This document shows, one piece after another, positions 1 to 5,698 of a stretch of 5,774 bases of DNA. Each line of letters starts with the position of its first letter. Position 1 is the stretch's first letter. The position numbers were made by a program, and so were the translations under genes. Origin of the DNA: a bacterium (GTDB taxonomy: Bacteria > UBP15 > UBA6099); contig JAKQBV010000263.1 of NCBI GenBank assembly GCA_029573925.1, positions 1 through 5,774 of the forward strand. The letters run 5' to 3'. A model generated the notes under the pieces. That model was not told where the DNA came from and searched no databases. It was given only the letters and a program-made list of their open reading frames with translations.

Positions 1-2775
1 GGCCCCAAGTTCCAGAAGTCTTCCGCCGCCCGCCGCGTTGCCTGACAATATCGCGCCTGAACCGCTGTTTGAAACGCTGATGACATTTCCGTTTGCGCCC
101 GCGTTTGTTATTTGCAAATCAAGCGCCCCGTTAGTTCCGTCGTTCCATATCGACACCACCGGCATATTGTTTGTGCCATCTGTCGTATAGAAAACCGCCG
201 CGCTGTCCGACGGCCCCGCCTGCTCTACCGAGATCGACGCCGTCGCCCCTCCTTGCGCCACGCTCAGCGCGCCTGTCATCGTGTCGCCGGTCAGGTTCAC
301 GTAATCAGCGTCATGGTTGTGCGCGCTCAACGGCACGTTCGTCAGTTGCGAGCCGTCCCCAATGAAGAATCCGGCTGTCGCGTTGCCCATTACTTCAAGC
401 CCGCTTGTCGCAAGTATGGTGTCCGCCGTCAGCGCCCCGGAAGTGAAGAACTGCGCGGCTGTCGCCGTGCCTGTTACCTCTATGCTTGCTCCCGTGATGG
501 TGTCGCCCGATTGCAGCGTCGCCGCCATTACCGTTCCGGTGGCAAATATGTCATTGTTGACTGTTAGCGCGCCCGTCATCGTGTCGCCTGTGATATTCAC
601 GTAATCAGCGTCATGGTTGTGCGCGCTCAACGGCACGTTCGTCAGTTGCGAGCCGTCCCCGATGAAGAATCCGGCAGTGGCGTTGCCCATTACTTCAAGT
701 CCGCTTGTCGCAAGCATGGTGTCCGCCGTCAGCGCCCCGGACGTGAAGAACTGCGCGGCTGTCGCCGTGCCTGTTACCTCTATGCTTGCTCCCGTGATGG
801 TGTCGCCCGATTGCAGCGTCGCCGCCATTACCGTTCCGGTGGCGAATATGTCATTGTTCACCGTCAGCGCGCCCGTCATCGTGTCGCCTGTCAGGTTCAC
901 GTAATCCGTATCGTGGTTGTGCGCTCCCAGCGGCACGTTCGTCAGTTGCGAGCCGTCTCCCACAAAGAACGTCGCCGTCGCTGTTCCGGTTATATCTATT
1001 CCTGTCGCTGTGATTGTGTCCGCAGATATGGCCCCGGATGCGATAACATCAACCGCGCTCACCGTGCCTGTGGCCGTGATATCATTGTTCACCGTCAAAG
1101 CGCCTGTCATCGGCACGCTTCCGTCGGACATCATATCCCCGCCCACGACCGGAAGATTCGTCAGCGCGCTTCCATCCCCAACAAACGCCGCCGCAGTCAC
1201 CGTCCCGGTTGCCGTTATGTCGTTGTTCACCGTCAAAGCGCCTGTCATCGGCACGCTTCCGTCGGACATCACATCCCCGCCCGCGACAGGCAGGTTGGTC
1301 AGTCCGCTTCCATCCCCAACAAACGCCGCCGCAGTCACCGTCCCGGTTGCCGTTATGTCGTTATTAACCGTCAGTGCGCCCGTCATAACATCACCGGCAA
1401 CATCCACGTAATCTGCGGCGTGGTTATGTGTCGCAGACGCAAAATCGGCGGTTGTCAGACTGCCCAGTGTCGCAGCATCAACGCTCGTCAACATGGACCC
1501 GTCTCCGACGAAGTCCGCCGCTGTTACTGTTCCCGTCGCTGTTATGTTATTGTTCACCGTCAAAGCGCCTGTCATCGGCACGCTTCCGTCCGACATCATG
1601 TCCCCGCCCGCAACAGGCAAGTTAGTCAGTCCGCTTCCATCCCCAACAAACGCAGCCGCTGTTACTGTTCCTGTGGCCGTAATGTTATTGTTCACCGTCA
1701 AAGCGCCTGTCATCGGCACGCTTCCGTCCGACATCATGTCCCCGCCCGCAACCGGCAGGTTAGTCAACATCGAACCATCCCCTATAAACGCAGCCGCAGT
1801 CACCGTTCCTGTGGCCGCAGTGATGTCAGCCGCAGTCACGATCAAACCCTGCACCGTCAGCGCGCCCGTCATCGTGTCGCCGGACTTTGCCACTTTCGTG
1901 TTGTCCGTCGCGGATACTCCGGTCAGTCCGCTTCCATCCCCAACAAACGCCGCCGCATTTACTGTTCCCGTCGCTGTTATGTTATTGTTCACCGTCAAAG
2001 CGCCCGTCATCGTGTCGCCCGATTTTGCCACTTTCGTGTTGTCCGTCGCTGAAATCCCTGTCAGCCCGCTGCCATCTCCCGCAAATCCAACAGCAGTAAT
2101 TGTTCCTGTAGCCGTTATGTTGTTATTAACCATCAGCGCGCCTGTCATCGGCACGCTTCCGTCGGACATCATATCCCCGCCCGCAACAGGCAGGTTTGTC
2201 AATCCGCTTCCGTCGCCTATAAACGCAGCCGCCGTAACCGTCCCCGTCGCCGCCGTGATATCCGCCGCCGTCACAAATCCGCCCTGCACCGTCAATACGC
2301 CCGTCATCGTGTCGCCCGAAACTTTGATATAAACGCCGTCGTGAGCGTGCGAAGCGGCCGCAAATGCGGACGCCGCCTGCCCGCCCAGCTTGCCAGCGTT
2401 AAGAGACATTGCCGCAGCCACAACCTGCTCGCGCGGCGTCAGCGTCTGTCCTCCGACGACCACTTCCAGAAACACATCCGTCCCTTCCCAGTCGATTGCG
2501 GACAGGTCGCAACCGCCAGCTTCAGAGCCGATGACATAGTTGAACCGGCCCCGCGAGACCGTCACCGCCTGCGGGTTGGTCGAGCACAACTGCGCCCCGC
2601 CCGTCACCGCGTCGAACAGCCGGAACTCCACCGTCGCCGGGCCATTCATCGGAAGACCGCTCTGGGTTATGTACCCCTGATAGTTAAGTTTCTGGGGCGT
2701 AGCGACAATTATCGCAGCAGTCAGCGCGAACGCCGCCGCCGCTATCGCCGCCGGAACATATCTTTTAGCTCTCAT
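1..2775 (-). CDS. Modular repeat, fibre-like surface protein (C-terminus beyond window)
   Basis: The frame is open for 925 codons from ATG 2775 to the window edge, so the gene is partial at its 3' end. The start is chosen because AAGGTG lies just upstream and residues 1-26 form a signal peptide (MRAKR, then an Ala/Ile/Val-rich core). An in-frame ATG at 2790 has no Shine-Dalgarno. Residues 28-130 form a head beginning KLNYQGYITQSG and ending near TPREQVVAAA, with Cys64 and Cys89 as a possible disulfide. This resembles the N-terminal region of many secreted fibre-like bacterial proteins. Residues 154-838 hold twelve modules built on GDTMTGAL or GSVPMTGAL, VNNxITATGTV and GDGSGLTNL. HxH motifs sit at 143/145, 450/452, 619/621, 719/721 and 819/821. 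Residues 839-925 are non-repetitive, Gly/Ser/Asn-rich and tail-spike-like. Family knowledge suggests a trimeric beta-rich surface fibre, perhaps ending in an endosialidase-type chaperone outside the window. Adhesion is inferred. It could also belong to a phage-derived particle, but no phage genes are nearby. Confidence 0.88.
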   Translation of the reverse strand, partial: MRAKRYVPAAIAAAAFALTAAIIVATPQKLNYQGYITQSGLPMNGPATVEFRLFDAVTGGAQLCSTNPQAVTVSRGRFNYVIGSEAGGCDLSAIDWEGTDVFLEVVVGGQTLTPREQVVAAAMSLNAGKLGGQAASAFAAASHAHDGVYIKVSGDTMTGVLTVQGGFVTAADITAATGTVTAAAFIGDGSGLTNLPVAGGDMMSDGSVPMTGALMVNNNITATGTITAVGFAGDGSGLTGISATDNTKVAKSGDTMTGALTVNNNITATGTVNAAAFVGDGSGLTGVSATDNTKVAKSGDTMTGALTVQGLIVTAADITAATGTVTAAAFIGDGSMLTNLPVAGGDMMSDGSVPMTGALTVNNNITATGTVTAAAFVGDGSGLTNLPVAGGDMMSDGSVPMTGALTVNNNITATGTVTAADFVGDGSMLTSVDAATLGSLTTADFASATHNHAADYVDVAGDVMTGALTVNNDITATGTVTAAAFVGDGSGLTNLPVAGGDVMSDGSVPMTGALTVNNDITATGTVTAAAFVGDGSALTNLPVVGGDMMSDGSVPMTGALTVNNDITATGTVSAVDVIASGAISADTITATGIDITGTATATFFVGDGSQLTNVPLGAHNHDTDYVNLTGDTMTGALTVNNDIFATGTVMAATLQSGDTITGASIEVTGTATAAQFFTSGALTADTMLATSGLEVMGNATAGFFIGDGSQLTNVPLSAHNHDADYVNITGDTMTGALTVNNDIFATGTVMAATLQSGDTITGASIEVTGTATAAQFFTSGALTADTILATSGLEVMGNATAGFFIGDGSQLTNVPLSAHNHDADYVNLTGDTMTGALSVAQGGATASISVEQAGPSDSAAVFYTTDGTNNMPVVSIWNDGTNGALDLQITNAGANGNVISVSNSGSGAILSGNAAGGGRLLELGA
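259..2316 (-). repeat. Twelve-module protein-coding repeat array
   Basis: Twelve Met-Thr-Gly landmarks occur at residues 157, 210, 256, 302, 355, 401, 464, 510, 556, 633, 733 and 833 of the fibre protein. Spacings are 53, 46, 46, 53, 46, 63, 46, 46, 77, 100 and 100 residues. The basic 46-residue module (138 bp) reads roughly MTGALTVNNNITATGTV, then AAAFVGDGSGLTNL and a short linker. The 53-residue form carries a 7-residue insertion (VTAADITAATGTV instead of VNNNITATGTV). Longer modules add an HNH-type linker or extra TATG-like strands. A 30-bp block is identical at 1096-1125, 1234-1263, 1561-1590 and 1699-1728, with a close variant at 2134-2163. All units keep the reading frame. Confidence 0.9.
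301..900 (-). repeat. 300-bp tandem duplication (two copies)
   Basis: Copies 301-600 and 601-900 match at 287 of 300 positions by direct comparison, with no indels. Similarity continues weakly into 271-300 and 901-965, so the phase of the unit is arbitrary. The unit encodes 100 residues, VNLTGDTMTGALTVNND through SAHNHDADY. Ten of the 13 differences are silent in the minus-strand frame. The two amino-acid changes are Leu628/Ile728 and Met687/Ile787. This is a recent, frame-preserving module duplication under protein-level constraint. Confidence 0.95.
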
Positions 2776-2780
2776 ATCCA

Positions 2781-2786
2781 CACCTT
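2781..2786 (-). promoter_or_regulatory. Ribosome binding site of the fibre gene
   Basis: AAGGTG on the minus strand, preceded by GG, ends 5 nt before ATG 2775. It decides between this start and an in-frame ATG at 2790, which itself lies just upstream of the site and has no purine-rich site in front of it. Confidence 0.7.
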
Positions 2787-2891
2787 CCATTCATTTTCGG
2801 ACAAAACACAAGGCCGCGCTTCATATTGGCGACGCGCCCTTCGGAAAATTTCAATAATAGTGATAACATATATATATCCACTGATAAGAAA

Positions 2892-2920
2892 ATGGTAATG
2901 ACAAATCAGTCATAAGTCAA
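2892..2920 (-). promoter_or_regulatory. Candidate sigma70 promoter for the fibre gene
   Basis: On the minus strand, TTGACT (2920-2915, five of six consensus bases) is followed after exactly 17 nt by TACCAT (2897-2892, four of six). A start site near 2885 would give a leader of about 110 nt. The region is clearly more AT-rich than the flanking genes. The -10 box is imperfect, so this is a candidate only. Confidence 0.4.
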
Positions 2921-2926
2921 ACTGAT
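2905..2926. promoter_or_regulatory. Inverted repeat ATCAGT/ACTGAT across the -35 region
   Basis: Six-base arms ATCAGT (2905-2910) and ACTGAT (2921-2926) flank 10 nt that contain the candidate -35 box. ACTGATA also occurs as a direct repeat at 2880-2886, around the predicted start site. The placement suits a repressor operator, but six-base arms in AT-rich DNA can arise by chance. Confidence 0.25.
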
Positions 2927-2931
2927 ATACG

Positions 2932-2945
2932 GTGACCATAGTCAC
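2932..2945. promoter_or_regulatory. Palindrome GTGAC-N4-GTCAC upstream of the -35 box
   Basis: A perfect 5-bp inverted repeat with a 4-nt spacer. It is centred about 54 bp upstream of the predicted fibre start site, a common position for an activator site. The binding protein is unknown and no regulator gene is in the window. Confidence 0.25.
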
Positions 2946-3061
2946 ACTAAACAACCAAACAATGTCTTAACCATTGGAAGTTTTAATCCGCCCGTTCGCC
3001 GGGTTCATTCATCCCGGATTCGCCGGTAAGGCAGGCGAGCCGGGCCGCCGCCGGGCAGGTT

Positions 3062-4192
3062 TCAGCGCAAATCGAACTCCGCAGACAACTTGACCGATTC
3101 CAAGCTGTTTTCGGCATCGTCGTATCCGTTATAGAAATCGAGTTTAACGCGCGCGTCCTTTCTGACATCGGCCACAATCGTAGCCCTGCCCACAGCGTCC
3201 CGGTAGTCCGCCGTGTCCGGAACGCCGCTCTCCTGCGCGTAGAAAAACTCCAGCCGCGCCCGGTCCATTATCTCGGTGTTGCCTAAAAAAGTGAACCGCG
3301 ACTTCGTTTGTTCGTAATCCTCGAAAGTTATCCTGCCATAAATCTTATATTTGTCGAAAAACAGGTCGGCGGCCGTGAACAGCCCGGAAAGACGCCCTTC
3401 AGCTCCGACCACCCTGTCCAGTTTCCGCCTCGCGTCGTAATGCGCGTCAACCATTCCCGGCGAGAAATCCGCGTCGAAATCTCTGAACTCCGCCTTCAGC
3501 GACGCATATCTTGTCACTTTTCCCATCGCCCCCACTGCGAATCCCTCTCCATGATGCTTAATGTCCGCCGTCTCCGCGTATATCGTCGCCCTTCCGTTAG
3601 GCAGATAAATCTCCGCGTCCGCGGCGTACTCCCTTATCTCCGGAGATGAATCGTCCAACGCCGTGCAACCCAGACTGAACGGCCCGAAATTCCTCACCGC
3701 CCTCAGCCCCTGAAGCCTGCTGCGCGTGGCGAAATATTTCACATAAGAATTCGACCCGTCGATGTCGATCTCGACGCCCCTCTGCCTGTTCAGCGGCACA
3801 TGCCCCTTCATATTGCTCCTGTAGTCCGACACCACGAAACCGCTGCCGAACGTCAGACCCTCTATCTCCCGGTATCTCGCCGCCAGCCTCTTGCCATTCG
3901 TATATTCGATGGCGTCCACAACGAAGAAGTCGTTCCCGCTGTCCCGAACCTCTCCGCCCTTGTCAGCGGCAAGCGTAAGAATAAACGACGCCGTCAGCCC
4001 GCCCTTCACATACTCCGGGCGCAATTGCGCGAAGTAAAGGTCTTTTTCATGCGATTGAGCGTATTTCCCCGCCTCGAACGTAAGCGCCTCCGGCTCGAGA
4101 ACCTTCAATGCCGCGCCTGCCCTTGCCGAAAACACACCGCACGCCACAGCGCAACACGCTAGCGCAACCGCCGCCATCGCCATCTTTTTCAT
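3062..4192 (-). CDS. Predicted outer-membrane beta-barrel protein, unknown function
   Basis: A 376-residue protein. The start at 4192 is chosen because it gives a clean signal peptide (MKKMAMAAVALACCAVACG, cleavage near SARAGA|ALKV) and has GGGAG upstream, though the 11-nt spacing is long. An in-frame ATG at 4237 has no Shine-Dalgarno and would bury the signal. The mature chain is rich in alternating polar and hydrophobic strands with aromatic girdles and charged turns, as in transmembrane barrels. From memory, the stretch EGLTFGSGFVVSDYRSN followed by NRQRGVEIDID, then GLRAVRNF, resembles a recurring pattern in uncharacterised barrels of uncultivated diderms (G-T-G-x-G-F-V-x-x-Y-x-N, then R-x-x-G). 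I cannot name the family. It ends in AEFDLR rather than an aromatic residue, which is unusual for a BAM substrate and leaves a periplasmic beta-sandwich possible. It lies 84 nt after the upstream barrel gene and is probably co-transcribed with it. Confidence 0.75.
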   Translation of the reverse strand: MKKMAMAAVALACCAVACGVFSARAGAALKVLEPEALTFEAGKYAQSHEKDLYFAQLRPEYVKGGLTASFILTLAADKGGEVRDSGNDFFVVDAIEYTNGKRLAARYREIEGLTFGSGFVVSDYRSNMKGHVPLNRQRGVEIDIDGSNSYVKYFATRSRLQGLRAVRNFGPFSLGCTALDDSSPEIREYAADAEIYLPNGRATIYAETADIKHHGEGFAVGAMGKVTRYASLKAEFRDFDADFSPGMVDAHYDARRKLDRVVGAEGRLSGLFTAADLFFDKYKIYGRITFEDYEQTKSRFTFLGNTEIMDRARLEFFYAQESGVPDTADYRDAVGRATIVADVRKDARVKLDFYNGYDDAENSLESVKLSAEFDLR

Positions 4193-4203
4193 TCCGTTTG
4201 TGT

Positions 4204-4208
4204 CTCCC
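4204..4208 (-). promoter_or_regulatory. Ribosome binding site of the 376-residue protein
   Basis: GGGAG on the minus strand lies 11 nt before ATG 4192. It is longer-spaced than ideal but is the only purine-rich site near a plausible start. It supports 4192 over the in-frame ATG at 4237. Confidence 0.45.
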
Positions 4209-4276
4209 GTTGCTTTTGTTTTTCCTCGCAGGCCCATTCGACGGATTCAAGTTTTAGCTCGCCCGCCTCCCCGCGA

Positions 4277-5623
4277 TTAAAAAAAATACGTCCCCTTGAG
4301 CATCAGCGCGTTCGACGCGCTAACATCCGTCAGGAACAACCCCAAATCTGCCTTGTCCATGAACCCGTATTTGAACCCCAGCGTCAGCGTCTTCGCCGTG
4401 CCGAGGTAAAACGCCTTGTGATCGTATTCCAACAAGACGGACATCTTTTCCATAAGCGACGACTCATCTCTGTTAAACAGATACTCCGCGCCCCCTATAA
4501 ACCCGAATCCGTCATCGTCGTCCGACAAATCCCCGGATTGCGCGTAAATTCCGAAATGCCCTATAAACCGTTCCTTGTAATCCCCCGTCGCCACCGCGAA
4601 AACCCTGTTCGCCTTCGCGTCGTAACTTTCCGACACTCCCCACGCTGTCGTCGTGTAATCCACAGAGAACATCTGCGCGCCCACCGCGTACCTTACCTCT
4701 CTGAAATCGCTCTTAAAAAACGAAGGCGGCTTCGTGTGAGGAAGCCTGTACTTGAAAGAAATCGCTGTAAGCGTCGCGTCAGACGAAATATCATCGTCCC
4801 CCGTCGAGATGTCTCTCGACACATACGCGGCCGCCAACTCGATGTCCCCCGACAGACCGTATGAAACAGAAATTCCCGCGTCCGAAAAATTGTATCCCTC
4901 ATTCGAGAAATCAGCGTAAACAAGGCCCACCGCGCCCCTTCCGCCCGGAAGCGTGTTCGCCGACGGCGTCAGCGCCAGACCCGAAAGCCCGTAAGCTGCG
5001 ATCCCGCGGGGGCCTATCGCGCTAACGTCCCTAGCGCCCTTGCCCTTCGCCTTTTCAGGCTCCTTAGTCTTCGCGGGTTCCGGAGTTTTCTTCGCCGCGT
5101 CAGGCGCCTTGCCCGCTTCCTCCCCGCTTGCCGCCGCCGGAGTTTCATCCGTCGTCTTCGCAGCCTCGTCTCTTCTTGCGGAACGAGACCTCGTTCCCGC
5201 CGCCGGTTCATCCGCCGCCGGAGCCGCAGGTTCTTGAACCGGAGCAGGCGCAGCGGCGGCCTCGTCCCCGGCGTCTTTTTTCCGCATCGTTATCGTCCGC
5301 TCTTCCACCACAGCCGCCTTCTTGACGCGCACCGCGATATCCATCTCCCGCGCGTCCCCCTCCACAAGCTCGCAATATGAAAAAAGCTCCTTGACCTTCA
5401 TCACCTTCAACCTGCCCACAATCGCCCCGCTCCTACGCGTCTCAAACTCGTCCCCCGCGCTCACTCCCTTGTTCGATCCGGCGTACATCATTATCGTCCC
5501 GTCTTCCAGCGCGATGTTCACCCTCGCGCTAACCTCCTGCGCCACGGCCCGAGGCGACCCGAACCCAACCGCCGCCGCAACCGCCATCGCCGCCGCCAGC
5601 GCAATCAGTTTCGTCCCTTTCAT
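4277..5623 (-). CDS. FlgT-C-like domain, Ala/Pro/Lys linker, outer-membrane barrel
   Basis: A 448-residue protein. A strong GGAGG precedes ATG 5623. Residues 1-28 are a signal peptide (cleavage near AVA|QE). Residues 31-103 look like a small SH3-type beta domain: AGSNKGVSAGDEFE followed by GRLKVMKVKE. This resembles the C-terminal domain of the flagellar protein FlgT and related periplasmic modules (recognised from memory). Residues 115-200 are a low-complexity linker rich in Ala, Pro, Lys and Glu, fit to span the periplasm. Residues 208-448 form a predicted barrel that opens YGLSGLALTPSANTLPGG, a G-L-x-x-T-P-S-A pattern also seen in YjbH-type outer-membrane proteins. Acidic loops occur at STGDDD and LSDDDDGFG. 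The terminal TYFF is the classic aromatic BAM recognition end. The order of parts suggests a barrel tethered to, or sensing, a periplasmic partner. Role and substrate are unknown, and no flagellar genes are visible nearby. Confidence 0.82.
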   Translation of the reverse strand: MKGTKLIALAAAMAVAAAVGFGSPRAVAQEVSARVNIALEDGTIMMYAGSNKGVSAGDEFETRRSGAIVGRLKVMKVKELFSYCELVEGDAREMDIAVRVKKAAVVEERTITMRKKDAGDEAAAAPAPVQEPAAPAADEPAAGTRSRSARRDEAAKTTDETPAAASGEEAGKAPDAAKKTPEPAKTKEPEKAKGKGARDVSAIGPRGIAAYGLSGLALTPSANTLPGGRGAVGLVYADFSNEGYNFSDAGISVSYGLSGDIELAAAYVSRDISTGDDDISSDATLTAISFKYRLPHTKPPSFFKSDFREVRYAVGAQMFSVDYTTTAWGVSESYDAKANRVFAVATGDYKERFIGHFGIYAQSGDLSDDDDGFGFIGGAEYLFNRDESSLMEKMSVLLEYDHKAFYLGTAKTLTLGFKYGFMDKADLGLFLTDVSASNALMLKGTYFF

Positions 5624-5630
5624 ATCTCCG

Positions 5631-5635
5631 CCTCC
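5631..5635 (-). promoter_or_regulatory. Ribosome binding site of the 448-residue barrel protein
   Basis: GGAGG on the minus strand lies 7 nt before ATG 5623, near-ideal spacing. No competing in-frame start with a signal peptide is seen. Confidence 0.8.
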
Positions 5636-5671
5636 GTCCCGTCCGCGCCGAACTCTTCATACATTAATAGC

Positions 5672-5690
5672 GCTTCCGATTTTCGGAAGC
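5672..5690. promoter_or_regulatory. Perfect inverted repeat in the leader of the barrel operon
   Basis: GCTTCCGA and TCGGAAGC form an 8-bp perfect stem around TTT, about 49 nt upstream of the 448-residue gene's start codon. Neither strand has a T-run after it, so it does not look like an intrinsic terminator. If the -10 box at 5693-5698 is real, the repeat covers the transcription start, which suits an operator or a 5' mRNA hairpin. Confidence 0.45.
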
Positions 5691-5692
5691 CA

Positions 5693-5698
5693 ATTATC
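5693..5698 (-). promoter_or_regulatory. Possible -10 box for the barrel operon
   Basis: GATAAT on the minus strand matches five of six consensus bases and lies about 70 nt before ATG 5623. Upstream DNA is AT-rich with T-runs (around 5715-5740), but no good -35 is found at 16-18 nt. The best there is a T-tract. It would need an activator or another sigma factor. Confidence 0.25.

Noticed and set aside
613..2052. Long plus-strand open frame of 479 codons
   Set aside because: It is antisense to the fibre repeats in the same codon register. Most differences between the 300-bp copies are silent on the minus strand but fall on plus-strand first codon positions. The product is an Arg/His/Cys-rich string with no ribosome site.
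259..2316. CRISPR array or non-coding satellite
   Set aside because: Repeat periods are multiples of three, the frame stays open throughout, and there are no short unique spacers between identical repeats.
1493..2332. Plus-strand open frame of 279 codons with Ala/Val/Pro repeats (also 317-604, 617-904, 917-1411)
   Set aside because: These mirror the minus-strand repeat in a second frame. They stay open because of repetition and GC-rich composition, and lack good starts.
2341..2898. Plus-strand open frame of 185 codons
   Set aside because: It is antisense to the fibre head and signal peptide and extends into the AT-rich promoter region. Its basic, low-similarity product looks non-coding.
2999..3017. 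CCGGG hairpin downstream of the 376-residue gene as terminator
   Set aside because: The stem is only 5 bp with a 9-nt loop, and no T-run follows on the minus strand. A nearby TTCGCCGG direct repeat (2995-3002, 3019-3026) adds nothing clear.
4115..4192. Lipoprotein signal in the 376-residue protein (Cys residues in its signal peptide)
   Set aside because: No proper lipobox is present: the cysteines follow ALA and AVA rather than L-(A/S/T)-(G/A). An ordinary cleavage after SARAGA fits better.
4047..4250. Minus-strand 67-codon frame, and similar short frames at 2983-3177, 4693-4923 and 5014-5211
   Set aside because: They overlap convincing minus-strand genes in another frame and have no signal, domain or ribosome site of their own.
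4279..4321. Intrinsic terminator made of the AGCGCGT/ACGCGCT hairpin (4305-4321) and the T8 run (4279-4286)
   Set aside because: The hairpin and T-run are 18 nt apart and both lie inside the coding sequence, so they do not form a standard terminator.
3308..5325. Plus-strand frames antisense to the two barrel genes (3308-3649, 3800-4162, 4418-4864, 5040-5325)
   Set aside because: They are Arg/Pro-rich antisense shadows. The minus-strand genes have signal peptides, ribosome sites and protein-like sequence.
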